Source: Rheinheimera texasensis DSM 17496 (GTDB taxonomy: Bacteria; Pseudomonadota; Gammaproteobacteria; Enterobacterales; Alteromonadaceae). Taken from it: 64,000 nt of DNA. The notes under the pieces were generated by a model. The model did not search any database. It was not told the DNA's origin and saw only the letters and a list, made by a program, of their open reading frames with translations. The translations under genes and the position numbers were made by a program. The stretch is from contig NZ_KL544005.1 in the NCBI RefSeq assembly GCF_000711985.1, positions 943,970 to 1,007,969 on the forward strand, read 5' to 3'. Positions 17,991-26,930 of this stretch are shown here, in pieces (position 1 is the first letter of the stretch; each line of letters begins with the position of its first letter).

Positions 17991-18950
17991 TTACAAACTG
18001 TAATGCGCCTTAAAAGCACGAAAATTGTCCATACTGACAATAGCGCCGGTATGTTCAACGACAAAACCCGCCAGCGCCGCCGCCAGTTGTGCCGCCGCTT
18101 TAGGTGATTGCCCGGCAAGCCGCGCCGCCAGGTAACCGCCATTAAAAGAATCACCCGCGGCTGTGGTATCTACTACTTTCTTGACTGTGACTGCCGGCAT
18201 CACAAACCGCTCGCCGCCGGCCCAGACCACAGCGCCGTCTTTGCCGTTTTTCACGATAATTTCGCCAGTGCCAAGCGCTTTGAGCTGGGTGATCACATCG
18301 TCGCAATTTTGGGCGTTAAACAGCACTTTATGGTCATCGAGACCAGGTAAGGCGATGTCAGACAGTGCATAAGCACGCTCAAAAGCGTCACGGCATTGCT
18401 GCACGCTTTGCCACAGCACCGGACGGTAATTCGGGTCAAAGCCAATCTTGACGCCGGCGGCTTTTAACTCCGCCACCAAGGCAAACAGGTCCTCACGATC
18501 CGCTTCAGATAAAATCGCCAGGCTAATACCGGAGAAATAAAACCAGTCGGCACTGGTCAGTGGGCTGCTGTCGTTGCGGGCGCGAAACAGCTGCAGCGTT
18601 TGTTTGGCGGCCGAACTGTCACGCCAATAAACAAAACTACGCTCGCCAAAAGCGTCGGTATTGATCATGTACAAACCAGGGCGCGCAGTTTTGCTACGCA
18701 GCAACAAACTGCTGCCGAGTTTTTCGCTTTCCACCGCCGCCAGCAATTTATCGCTGATAAGGTCGGTGCCAATCGCCGAGAAAAAATCGACCTGAAGCGC
18801 CGGATTAACGCGTTTGAGGTACACCGCGGTGTTAAACACGTCGCCGGCAAAATTCTGGTGGTAGACGTTTTCCACGAGCTGATACAGCTCGACCATACAT
18901 TCGCCGAAAATCACCACACGTTGCGATTGCTGTTGTTGCGTTGTTGCCAT
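17991..18950 (-). CDS. kdgK: 2-keto-3-deoxygluconate kinase (PfkB family)
   Basis: A 319-residue ribokinase/PfkB-fold sugar kinase. It phosphorylates KDG to KDPG, the step where the galacturonate and unsaturated-uronate branches meet. Marks are the N-terminal GECMVELYQL, a substrate-lid region (YHQNFAGDVFNTAVYLKR) and the PfkB signature 2 with its catalytic Asp (VDTTAAGDSFNGGYLAARLA). GGAG sits seven bases before the ATG, and the gap to eda is 13 bases. KDG specificity rests on the strong context (eda, uxaA, uxaC). The PfkB assignment rests on motifs. Confidence 0.92.
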   Translation of the reverse strand: MATTQQQQSQRVVIFGECMVELYQLVENVYHQNFAGDVFNTAVYLKRVNPALQVDFFSAIGTDLISDKLLAAVESEKLGSSLLLRSKTARPGLYMINTDAFGERSFVYWRDSSAAKQTLQLFRARNDSSPLTSADWFYFSGISLAILSEADREDLFALVAELKAAGVKIGFDPNYRPVLWQSVQQCRDAFERAYALSDIALPGLDDHKVLFNAQNCDDVITQLKALGTGEIIVKNGKDGAVVWAGGERFVMPAVTVKKVVDTTAAGDSFNGGYLAARLAGQSPKAAAQLAAALAGFVVEHTGAIVSMDNFRAFKAHYSL

Positions 18951-18963
18951 CAGCAGGCTCCTG

Positions 18964-19635
18964 TCAGGCCGTTTTTTTCAGTTGTGGTGCTTGTTTATCG
19001 GCTAATACATCGGCGGCGATTTGCAGCGACTGTTCGGTCAGCCGGCGCACCGCGTCATAGTCAGCGTTTTGCAGCGCAGCGGCCGGCGTCAGCCAGCTGC
19101 CACCGACGACAAATACGTTCGGCAGTGCCAGATAATCGGCCAGATTGTTAATACCGATGCCGCCGGTCGGGCAGAACTGCACTTTGGGCAGAATAGTGCG
19201 TACGGCCGACAACAGCCCTGGGCCGCCACTGAGATGCGCAGGGAAAAACTTCAGCTCGTTTAAGCCCATTTCATGCGCCGCAGCCATTTCAGTCACAGTC
19301 TGCACGCCTGGCGCTAACGGCAAGCCGGTCGATAACATCGCTTCCAGTAATTTAGTGGTCGCAGCCGGACTCACCAGAAACTGCGCGCCAGCCCATTGGC
19401 AGGCTTGCGCCTGTTCAGCGTTAAGCACAGTACCGGCACCGACCAGCAGCTCCGGCAACGCAGTCCGAATTGCGGAAATTGCGGCTAAGGCTTTGGGGGT
19501 GCGCAGCACCACTTCGACGGCTTTGACACCACCTTCCTGCATGGCGCGGGCGATGGCGACCGCCTGCTCCGGCTGTTCGGTCTGAATAATAGGCAGCAAC
19601 GGGCTGCCGTTTAATAAGGTCGATAAGGCCTTCAT
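18964..19635 (-). CDS. eda: KDPG/KHG aldolase
   Basis: A 223-residue class I aldolase splitting KDPG into pyruvate and glyceraldehyde-3-phosphate. Family marks: the catalytic Glu in VEVVLRTPKAL, GAGTVLNAEQAQ, the Schiff-base Lys in LNELKFFPAHLSGG, and the phosphate-binding CPTGGIGINN. The length is typical, slightly longer than the E. coli enzyme (213). The start overlaps the stop of the upstream reductase gene by four bases (ATGA), with GGAG upstream. It could also act on 2-keto-4-hydroxyglutarate, as the family does. Confidence 0.95.
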   Translation of the reverse strand: MKALSTLLNGSPLLPIIQTEQPEQAVAIARAMQEGGVKAVEVVLRTPKALAAISAIRTALPELLVGAGTVLNAEQAQACQWAGAQFLVSPAATTKLLEAMLSTGLPLAPGVQTVTEMAAAHEMGLNELKFFPAHLSGGPGLLSAVRTILPKVQFCPTGGIGINNLADYLALPNVFVVGGSWLTPAAALQNADYDAVRRLTEQSLQIAADVLADKQAPQLKKTA

Positions 19636-21146
19636 GCATCAACTCCGGATAAAAACTGCGATAAATCGGCGCTGGCGCCGTTCAGGAATGGGCTCAGCTG
19701 CTGATAGGCCTGCCAGAGCGCAGAGACAAAAGCGGTCTGATTAATCAGGTCTGCAGCAAAAATGCTGTCGAGCGCCAGCCACAGCGGCACGTCAGTGCGG
19801 GCGTCGCCGGTGCACTGTGCGGCGGTGGCCAGTAACAGCGGTGCCAGCGGGTCAACCAGCGCCGGCGCCTGCTCACCCAGCTGCTGCGCCTGCTGGGCGC
19901 GTAAACGAATAAACTGCAGCCAGCTGGCGATCGCCAGCGCCAATAGCTGCACAGAGCGGCCAGCGGCCAGGTTGTCGCGGATCACCGGCAACAAGCGCAT
20001 TTGCAGTTTTTGCGAACCGTCCCAGGCAATTTGCGCCAGCAAATGCCGCACGGACGGGTTTTCAAAACGGCGGAAAATATCGGCGCTGTACTGCGCCAAA
20101 TTTAAGCCATCAACCAAAGGCACCGACGGCAGAATTTCGTTGTTGACCAGCGCCTGCACCAGCTTACTTAACTGTGGCTGCGCCATCGCATCAAATACTG
20201 TTTCAATGCCAAGCAGCGAGCCGAGATAGGCCAGCGTTGAATGCGGCGCATTTAATAAGCGTAATTTGGCCTTTTCAAAGGCAGTGACGTCTTTAGTGAA
20301 AATCACCCCAACCTCGCGCCAGGCTGGCTGGTCGGCCGGCAGAATATCTTCCACCACCCACTGACAAAAGGCTTCGCGCTTGACCGGCCAGGCGTCCTGC
20401 ACACCCAAGCGCGTAGAGACCAAATCACGCAGCGCGTCGTCAGTGGCTGGCGTAATACTGTCGACCATCGAACATGGGCAAATCAGGTCAGTGAGTTGCA
20501 GTAAAAAGTCGACATCTTTGGCAAAAACTGCAGCATTGGCAGCGAAACTACGCACGGCTGCTTTTAACTTGTGGCCGTTGTCGGTCAGGTTGTCGCAGCT
20601 CATCAGCGTCAGCAGCGGCAAACCGGCGCGATGACGCAGCCACAGCGCCTGCGTCAGCAAACCAATGGCTGATTTGGCTTGTGAGACCGCATCCGGCAGC
20701 TGCAAATCGGCGGCGATGTCGGCATGATTTAAGTCCAGCTCACCGCTGCTACTCAGGCAATAACCTTTTTCGGTGATGGTCATCGTCACATATTTGCAGC
20801 TGGCTGCCGTTAAGCGCGCCTGCACTTTGGCGTAATCCACAGGCGCCACCAGCACTTCAGCGATGCTGCCAATCAACGATAACTGCGTGTCTTGTTCCAT
20901 CTCCGCCAAAGCATACAAACCATCCTGCGGGTTCAACGCTTCGGCCACATCTTTGCTTCGCATCGACACCGCACAAATCCGCCAATTGCCGCCGGCTTTG
21001 GCCATCGCCGCATCGGTATAAAACGCCTGATGGCCACGGAAAAATGCGCCCGGGCCTAAATGCACAATACCGATTTGCGGACTATTGCCGTTTTTCAAAT
21101 AAGCCGGTAACAGAGCGCCGGCATTCTCCAGATTTAACCGCTTCAT
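19632..21146 (-). CDS. Uronate (fructuronate/tagaturonate) reductase, UxuB-type polyol dehydrogenase
   Basis: A 504-residue long-chain mannitol/polyol dehydrogenase. Sequence marks are those of fructuronate reductase UxuB: IVHLGPGAFFRGHQAFYTDA, MTITEKGYCLS, LMSCDNLTDNGHK, PCSMVDSITPA, LRLLNAPHSTLAYLG with the catalytic-region Lys/Asn, and IAWDGSQKLQMRLLP. E. coli UxaB lacks most of these (it has FGEGNFLRAF at the N-terminus). Context, however, demands tagaturonate to altronate reduction, because UxaC is directly upstream (ATGA overlap) and UxaA, not UxuA, is in the operon. It may act on tagaturonate, fructuronate or both. The gene symbol is left open for that reason. Confidence 0.85.
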   Translation of the reverse strand: MKRLNLENAGALLPAYLKNGNSPQIGIVHLGPGAFFRGHQAFYTDAAMAKAGGNWRICAVSMRSKDVAEALNPQDGLYALAEMEQDTQLSLIGSIAEVLVAPVDYAKVQARLTAASCKYVTMTITEKGYCLSSSGELDLNHADIAADLQLPDAVSQAKSAIGLLTQALWLRHRAGLPLLTLMSCDNLTDNGHKLKAAVRSFAANAAVFAKDVDFLLQLTDLICPCSMVDSITPATDDALRDLVSTRLGVQDAWPVKREAFCQWVVEDILPADQPAWREVGVIFTKDVTAFEKAKLRLLNAPHSTLAYLGSLLGIETVFDAMAQPQLSKLVQALVNNEILPSVPLVDGLNLAQYSADIFRRFENPSVRHLLAQIAWDGSQKLQMRLLPVIRDNLAAGRSVQLLALAIASWLQFIRLRAQQAQQLGEQAPALVDPLAPLLLATAAQCTGDARTDVPLWLALDSIFAADLINQTAFVSALWQAYQQLSPFLNGASADLSQFLSGVDA

Positions 21147-22579
21147 AACTGATACGCCTGTTTTGCTAAGCGGTACGTCAGGTCGTAGGCAAGTTCGTGC
21201 GCTTCGTCTTCGTTTAAGCGGTGTTCAGCCACCAGCTGGGCGAGGAACCGGCAGTCGATACGCCGCGCCACGTCATGCCGTGCCGGAATGGACAAAAAGG
21301 CTCGTGTGTCGTCGTTAAAACCACAAGTGTTGTAGAAACCGGCGGTTTCAGTCACCTGATGGCGGAAGCGCAGCATGCCTTCTGGCGAATCGTGGAACCA
21401 CCAGGCCGGGCCTAGTTTTAACGCCGGATAATGGCCGGCCAGCGGCGCTAGTTCGCGGGCGTAGGTGGTTTCGTCCAGCGTAAACAGGATGATATTCAGG
21501 CGCGCTTCGTTGCCGTATTTTTGCAGCAGCGGTTTTAACGCCTGCACATATTCGGTCGGGCTTGGAATATCAGCGCCTTTGTCTGGCCCAAACCGTTCAA
21601 AAATGACCGCGTTGTGGTTGCGGTGCGCGCCTGGGTGAATTTGCATTGTCATGCCATCTTCGAGGCTCATGCCGGCCATTTCGGTCAGCATCTGGCCGCG
21701 GAACAGCTCGGCATCGGCGGCGCTGGCGCCTTTGAGGCAACGGGCGAATAAGGCTTCGGCTTCGACCAGCGGCAAATCTGCGGTATTAGCGGTTGGATGG
21801 CCGTGATCTGTTGCCGTCGCGCCATGGTCGCGGAAAAAGGCGCGGCGAATGCGAAGCGCTTGCAAGTAACCTTGCCAGTTACTTGTATCTTCACCGGTGA
21901 TCTCGCCCAGTTTTTGCACGTTCGCGGCAAAATCAGCGCGGTCGGCATCGACCACATCGTCCGGCCGGAACGTGGTGATCACGCGTTTTTCAAAACCAGT
22001 GCCTTTGAGTTTGGCGTGGTGTTTTAAGTCGTTCAGCGCGCCTTCGGTGGTGGCGATCACTTCGATATTAAAGCGGTCTAACAGCGCACGCGGTTTAAAG
22101 GCTTCGGTCGCAAGTGCGGCATTGATATGGTCGTAAAACAGATCCGCCGTGGCCGGGCTCAGACTTTCGCGCAGGCCAAACACGTCATGAAATACTGAAT
22201 CCAGCCACATCCGCGACGGTGTCCCGCGGAACAGATGATAATGCGCGGCGAAAATATGGAAGATTTTGCGGTAGTCAGTTTCCACCGCCACGCCGTCGCG
22301 CCGGCGGATGCCAAGTTGCTCCAGCGTGATGCCCTGGCTGTACAACATGCGGAATACATAGTGGTCCGGCAGCAACAGCAGGCTGGTGGCATTGTCCCAG
22401 TTCTGGTTGTCGGCAAACCAACGCGGGTCAGTGTGACCGTGCGGGCTGACGATCGGCAAATCTTTAATCCGCGCATATAAACGCCGGGCGATATCGCGTT
22501 GCAGCGGATCGGCGGCAAACAGCCGGTCGGGGTGTAAGGCTAAAACTTTACTTGATGCGATATTGCTCTCTGCGCTCAT
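21143..22579 (-). CDS. uxaC: Uronate isomerase (galacturonate/glucuronate)
   Basis: A 478-residue uronate isomerase of the amidohydrolase superfamily, interconverting D-galacturonate and D-tagaturonate (and D-glucuronate and D-fructuronate). Marks are the metal-binding HxH in PIVSPHGHTDPRWFADNQNW, the SRMWLDSVFHDVFGL region, the FRPDDVVD stretch and the C-terminal PARHDVARRIDCRFLAQLV. Start chosen at the ATG at 22579 (AAGAG upstream). A TTG at 22615 would add 12 residues but has no ribosome site. It follows uxaA by 77 bases and overlaps the reductase gene by four bases. Confidence 0.95.
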   Translation of the reverse strand: MSAESNIASSKVLALHPDRLFAADPLQRDIARRLYARIKDLPIVSPHGHTDPRWFADNQNWDNATSLLLLPDHYVFRMLYSQGITLEQLGIRRRDGVAVETDYRKIFHIFAAHYHLFRGTPSRMWLDSVFHDVFGLRESLSPATADLFYDHINAALATEAFKPRALLDRFNIEVIATTEGALNDLKHHAKLKGTGFEKRVITTFRPDDVVDADRADFAANVQKLGEITGEDTSNWQGYLQALRIRRAFFRDHGATATDHGHPTANTADLPLVEAEALFARCLKGASAADAELFRGQMLTEMAGMSLEDGMTMQIHPGAHRNHNAVIFERFGPDKGADIPSPTEYVQALKPLLQKYGNEARLNIILFTLDETTYARELAPLAGHYPALKLGPAWWFHDSPEGMLRFRHQVTETAGFYNTCGFNDDTRAFLSIPARHDVARRIDCRFLAQLVAEHRLNEDEAHELAYDLTYRLAKQAYQL

Positions 22580-22655
22580 CTTTGTTCTCTTCGCTGTTTG
22601 CCCGTATTTATTCAAGGGCCAATTAATTTCTGCCGTTGCGGCCTGTAAAGTGCTG

Positions 22656-24278
22656 TTAAAGCGTCACGCCGTTTTTCCAGATGGCGATCTCTTTGTTCTG
22701 ATAAATCTCGTTCCGTGTCCGCTCGCCGGATGCCACCGCAACCAGATAACGGAAAAATTCTTTGGCAAATTCAGATGGTTGCACGCCAGGCTGCAACATG
22801 GCGCCGGCGTCATAGTCAATCCAGGTCGGCTTGCGTACTGACAAGGCGGTGTTGGAACTGATTTTGACAGTCGGCACCGGAAAACCGAGTGGCGTGCCGC
22901 GGCCTGTCGTGAATAACAACAAGGTCGCACCGGCGGCGGTTAAGGCCGTAGACGACACCGCGTCATTGCCCGGCCCTTGTAACAAGGTCAGGCCCGGCAC
23001 TTTGGCGCGCTCGCCATAGCCAATCACTTGCTCGACCACAGCACTGCCGCCTTTTTGAATGGCGCCTAAGGATTTTTCTTCCAGCGTAGTCAGGCCACCG
23101 GCTTTATTACCGGGACTTGGGTTTTCATACACAGGCTGGTTATTGGCGATGAAATACTGTTTAAATTCATTCACTAAGCTGACGATATCGCCAAATACTT
23201 CCTCTGTGCGCGCCCGTGCCATTAACACTTGTTCAGCGCCGAACATTTCCGGCGTTTCAGTCAGAATGACTTTGGCGCCGGCACTGGCGGCAAGGTCAGC
23301 GATTTGGCCGACCAGCGGGTTGGCCGTCAGGCCAGAAAAGCCATCAGAGCCGCCGCATTTCATGCCAAAGCTGAGTTTGCTGATGGGGCATGGCTGGCGC
23401 TTATCACCGGCCATCAACTGCAGCAATTCAATCGCGGCTTTGTGGCCTTCTTCGTCTTCGTCTGTCACTTGCTGGGCGTTAAATGCGCGGATGCGCGCCG
23501 GGTCCAGATGCTCCAGCCCCGTTAATAAGGTCGCCAGCTGATTGTTTTCACAGCCAAGACCGATGATCAGCACGGCGCCGGCATTGGGGTTTTGTGCAAG
23601 GCCAGCCAATACGCTGCGGGTATGGGCTAAATCGTCGCCAAGCTGTGAACAGCCAAACGGATGGGTATAAGCAAACACGCCGTCGATATTGGCAAGTCCG
23701 GCGCTTTCTACATACTGCTGCGCGGCTTTGGCGATGCGGCTGGCCGCCTGATTGACACAACCGACGGTGTTTAGAATCCACAGCTCGTTGCGGGTACCGA
23801 CATCGCCGTTGGCGCGTGGGTAACCCATAAACTCGGTTGGTAAATCCGCAGGATAGCTGCCGTTGTCTGTTGTTAAACCACTGTACTGATAAGCCAGTTC
23901 GCCATCCAGCGCGGTTTTTAAGTTATGGCTATGGATATGACCACCGGCCGGCACGTCCTGTGTCAGCACGCCGATGGCATAACCATATTTGATCACGCTG
24001 TCGCCGGCCTTTAACGCCTTCAGCGCAAATTTGTGACCGGCCGGCACTTCCGCCGGCAAGCAGATGTCGCCGCTGGCGGTGCTTAATACCAGACCTGCGT
24101 CGAGCTGCTGCAAGGCGACAGCGACATTGTCGCGCGCGTGTACCTGCCACTGCAGGATGTCCGGCGTTTGCAGCAGCGGCGCACTGCAGCTTGAGTTTGG
24201 GTTTGCTTCGATTGCCATTGCATCAGCACCTGTGTTCTTGGTTAGTCGCAGCGGGTCAGCTGCGACCGATTCATTCAT
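22656..24278 (-). CDS. uxaA: Altronate dehydratase
   Basis: Up to 540 residues, converting D-altronate to KDG. It has both family domains: an N-terminal SAF-like part (HARDNVAVALQQ, GHKFALKALKAGDSVIKYGY, GHIHSHNL) and the large catalytic part (RRANGDVG-like YPRANGDVGTRNELWILNTV, THPFGCSQLGDD, VIGLGCENNQ, KCGGSDGFSGLTANP, YENPSPGNKAGGLTTLEEKS, LQGPGNDAVSSTAL). The start is uncertain. The ATG at 24278 lies only 15 bases from an operator and lacks a ribosome site. The ATG at 24218 has AGGTG upstream and fits the usual family N-terminus better. First gene of the operon uxaA-uxaC-reductase-eda-kdgK-gapN. Confidence 0.93.
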   Translation of the reverse strand: MNESVAADPLRLTKNTGADAMAIEANPNSSCSAPLLQTPDILQWQVHARDNVAVALQQLDAGLVLSTASGDICLPAEVPAGHKFALKALKAGDSVIKYGYAIGVLTQDVPAGGHIHSHNLKTALDGELAYQYSGLTTDNGSYPADLPTEFMGYPRANGDVGTRNELWILNTVGCVNQAASRIAKAAQQYVESAGLANIDGVFAYTHPFGCSQLGDDLAHTRSVLAGLAQNPNAGAVLIIGLGCENNQLATLLTGLEHLDPARIRAFNAQQVTDEDEEGHKAAIELLQLMAGDKRQPCPISKLSFGMKCGGSDGFSGLTANPLVGQIADLAASAGAKVILTETPEMFGAEQVLMARARTEEVFGDIVSLVNEFKQYFIANNQPVYENPSPGNKAGGLTTLEEKSLGAIQKGGSAVVEQVIGYGERAKVPGLTLLQGPGNDAVSSTALTAAGATLLLFTTGRGTPLGFPVPTVKISSNTALSVRKPTWIDYDAGAMLQPGVQPSEFAKEFFRYLVAVASGERTRNEIYQNKEIAIWKNGVTL

Positions 24279-24292
24279 TTAAATGCATATAC

Positions 24293-24307
24293 TGTCTATC
24301 GGTAGCA
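24293..24307. promoter_or_regulatory. Uronate-regulon operator-like site E
   Basis: Read on the minus strand this is TGCTACCGATAGACA, one base different from TGCCACCGATAGACA at 36477. It lies upstream of uxaA. It is nested in a longer inverted repeat, ACTGTCT (24291-24297) with AGACAGT (24311-24317). If the uxaA start is 24218, the site is in a normal promoter position. Confidence 0.6.
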
Positions 24308-24339
24308 ATAAGACAGTAAAAAAATCAGCGTCTGGCCTT

Positions 24340-25806
24340 TTAGCCCTGAAAACGCCACGGCTGACCATTGACCAGCACCTGTTGACAATCCAGCTGGCCA
24401 ACCGCGTCCAGCACACCGACACTCTGGCAGTTCACCCGTACGCTGGATAACTGCAGCGGGCCGATTTGTGCTTCGGGGAAACCGCGTAATTCAAATAACC
24501 GATCAGCCTTGTCGACCTGTAAGTTGTGCACAGAAATATTGCGCACCGTCGGCAAAAACGCGCCATCCCGGCCTTCTTCGTAAAAATAGTTCACGACGAT
24601 GACGTCTTTGACTTCACCGATGACGATGTCGCGCAGTGCCACAGTATCAATCAGGCCGCCGCGCAGCGCGTTGGTTTTGATACGCAGGCCACGGTCTAAT
24701 TCCGGGCTACTCATCAACAAACGTCTCGCAAAAATATGGTTAGCGCCACCAGAGATTTCGCTGCCGATGACCACACCACCGTGACCGGCTTTCATTGTGC
24801 AATCCTGAATAAGCACCTGCTCGACCGGACGATTCAGGCGCCGGCCATCGGCGTTGCGGCCAGATTTCAGTGCGATACAGTCATCGCCGGTATCAAACAG
24901 GCATTGTTCTATCAGCACACGGCGGCAGGATTCCGGATCGCAGCCATCGGAATTGGGCCCGTGTGACACGACTTTCACGCGGCTAATCAGCACATCTTCC
25001 GACAACACCGGGTTGAGCACCCAAAACGGTGAATTCTGTAACGTCAGGCCTGCCACCAGCACTTGTTTACACTGATACACCTGAAACAGCGGCGGGCGTA
25101 GGAAATTTTGCGGTAACACCCGTTCGGCCACAGGTTTGCCCTGCTCCACCCACTGCATTAATAAATTGCGGCCAGCATGTTGCACTTTGCTGTCGTCTAC
25201 CTGCCATGGCGTGTGTTTCCACTGCCCTTTCCATGGCCACCAGGCGCTGTTACTGCCACCACCATCAATAGTGCCTTCGCCGGTCAGGCCAATATTCTGC
25301 GCACCAAATGCATAAATCAGTGGCTGATAGCCCATCAGCTCCATGCCTTCCCAACGGGTAAACACTAACGGCAGATAGAGTTCTGTCGCCGGATGAAAAG
25401 CTAATAAAGCATCTTTTGCGACATGCAGTTCAACATTGGATTTCAGCGTTAATGCACCGCAGGGCCAAACACCTGCCGGCACCAACACCCTGCCGCCACC
25501 GGCATGATGACAGGCATCGATGGCACGCTGAAAGGCGGCTCTGTTGTGGCGGGCAGTATTTAAATCGCCGGGCTGACCGGTGTGGGCAGCAAAAGCGCTG
25601 ACGTTAAATACTCTGGAAGAAAAACTGGTGCGGGCTAAATCACGTTCAATCGCATCAACCTGATCCCACAACAAGTCCAGCGCTGTGCGTGGCGGATAGC
25701 TGATGGCATCTATGGTGCCTGCAGTTGAACTGCAACGCCATAAAGCCAATGGCAGCGCGGCAGCAAGGCCAGCTTGAAGAAATTGGCGTTTAGGCATATT
25801 CGGCAT
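24340..25806 (-). CDS. Polygalacturonase-like glycoside hydrolase, family GH28
   Basis: A 488-residue right-handed beta-helix hydrolase. All GH28 signature blocks are present: HGPNSDGCDPESC (285-287), the catalytic pair in FDTGDDCIALKSG (Asp308, Asp309), AGHGGVVIGSE (His342) and RGLRIKTN (Arg375-Lys377). The N-terminus (MPNMPKRQFLQAGLAAALPL, then WRCSS) looks like an export signal, possibly a lipoprotein with Cys25. Length and the ALWRC start fit exo-acting bacterial GH28s on oligogalacturonides. AGGGG lies upstream of the ATG. It has its own operator pair at 25896-25943, and the uxaA operon follows on the same strand after 61 bases. Releases galacturonate for UxaC. Confidence 0.92.
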   Translation of the reverse strand: MPNMPKRQFLQAGLAAALPLALWRCSSTAGTIDAISYPPRTALDLLWDQVDAIERDLARTSFSSRVFNVSAFAAHTGQPGDLNTARHNRAAFQRAIDACHHAGGGRVLVPAGVWPCGALTLKSNVELHVAKDALLAFHPATELYLPLVFTRWEGMELMGYQPLIYAFGAQNIGLTGEGTIDGGGSNSAWWPWKGQWKHTPWQVDDSKVQHAGRNLLMQWVEQGKPVAERVLPQNFLRPPLFQVYQCKQVLVAGLTLQNSPFWVLNPVLSEDVLISRVKVVSHGPNSDGCDPESCRRVLIEQCLFDTGDDCIALKSGRNADGRRLNRPVEQVLIQDCTMKAGHGGVVIGSEISGGANHIFARRLLMSSPELDRGLRIKTNALRGGLIDTVALRDIVIGEVKDVIVVNYFYEEGRDGAFLPTVRNISVHNLQVDKADRLFELRGFPEAQIGPLQLSSVRVNCQSVGVLDAVGQLDCQQVLVNGQPWRFQG

Positions 25807-25895
25807 CGGTGACCCCTACTTGAACTGGCGGCCCGCAGATAAGCCTTGACCAAGGTTGATTTGCAGCCTGAATTAAAAAGCAGCATAAGACAAGC

Positions 25896-25943
25896 TGCCA
25901 CCGGTGGCAATAGCAAGACAAAAAATTTTGCCACCGCAGGACA
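25896..25943. promoter_or_regulatory. Paired uronate-regulon operators, site B
   Basis: A perfect palindrome TGCCACCGGTGGCA (25896-25909) is followed exactly 33 bases later (start to start) by TGCCACCGCAGGACA (25929-25943). The spacer is A/T-rich, ending AATTT. The pair lies 90 bases upstream of the GH28 gene. The same arrangement and the same 33-base register recur at 36444-36491. Confidence 0.75.
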
Positions 25944-25996
25944 GAAATCAGACCAGCAGCTGGGTTTTCTGTGTGGCAGAAAGCCCAGGCAGCCGT

Positions 25997-26908
25997 TTAG
26001 CTGGCGCTGCCAGTCGCTGTCTCGTCGGCAATTTGCGCCATCAGCTGCATCACCAGCACTAACAATGGTTCCTGCTGTCGACGCGCCAGACAACCAAACA
26101 CCAGTTGTACTTGCTGCAGCACAGGCCCGATTAAGCGCACTTCGCCTTTGGCGGCAGCTTCCCGCGCCGTGGGCGTATGCAGCAGACCGATGCCAACACC
26201 ACTGCTAATCAGCGCCCGCACCAGATGCTCCTGATCGGCTTCAATCATTTTCGCTGGCCGGAACTGCTGCTGACGAAACAAAATTTCCGCGGCGCGGCCA
26301 CAACAGCTACCAGCCGGTGCGCTGATCCACGGCAACAATGCCAGCCACTGCCAATCCGGTTCCGGCTCCGCTCTGAAAGCCGCCGGTAACAGCTGTGGCG
26401 ACACCGCCAGCTGAATACCAAAACTGTCCACCGGCGCAGTGTACAGCAGCTCATGCTGTTCATATTCGGTGTAAAAACCAGCGTCGAGCCGGCCTTCGCG
26501 CAGCGCCGTCGCAATTTCAGCCGGGCTGCCAAACTCTAAGCTGACATCCAGTTCCGGCGCATTTTCGCTGAGCTGTGCCAATAACTTACCGAGCAACCCC
26601 GCGCTGGCCCCACGATTCGACCCCAGCCGCAGCCGGCCACTGAGGCCACCGCGCAGGCGCCTTGCTTCGTCCAGTAATTCGCGCTGCTGCGCCAGCAACT
26701 GCTCAGCTTTACTCAGGATCACCACGCCATGGGGTGTCAGGCTCATACCGCGCACGGTGCGGTCAAACAGCGTCAGGCCTAACTCTTCCTCCAGCGCTTT
26801 GATTTGGGCACTGACCGCCGGCTGGCTTAAGTACAGCAGCTCAGACGCTTTGGTCACAGCGCCAGTTTTGGCAACAGTGACAAAAATCTTTAACTGATAG
26901 AGTTCCAT
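25997..26908 (-). CDS. LysR-family transcriptional regulator
   Basis: A 303-residue LysR regulator. The start at 26908 has AGAGGA upstream and gives the standard N-terminus MELYQLKIFVTVAKTGAVTK followed by SELLYLSQPAVSAQIKALEE (HTH). An upstream extension to 26998 is not family-like. The effector domain contains GRLRLGSNRGASAGLLGKLL and SGVGIGLLHTPTA. It is 22 bases from the DUF2938 gene on the same strand and could be in one transcript with it. That pairing suggests it controls the small membrane proteins instead of pectin genes. The upstream pectin operator lies at its 3' end, beyond the gene. Confidence 0.9.
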   Translation of the reverse strand: MELYQLKIFVTVAKTGAVTKASELLYLSQPAVSAQIKALEEELGLTLFDRTVRGMSLTPHGVVILSKAEQLLAQQRELLDEARRLRGGLSGRLRLGSNRGASAGLLGKLLAQLSENAPELDVSLEFGSPAEIATALREGRLDAGFYTEYEQHELLYTAPVDSFGIQLAVSPQLLPAAFRAEPEPDWQWLALLPWISAPAGSCCGRAAEILFRQQQFRPAKMIEADQEHLVRALISSGVGIGLLHTPTAREAAAKGEVRLIGPVLQQVQLVFGCLARRQQEPLLVLVMQLMAQIADETATGSAS

Positions 26909-26930
26909 ACAGAGTCCTCTGTAAACAAAA

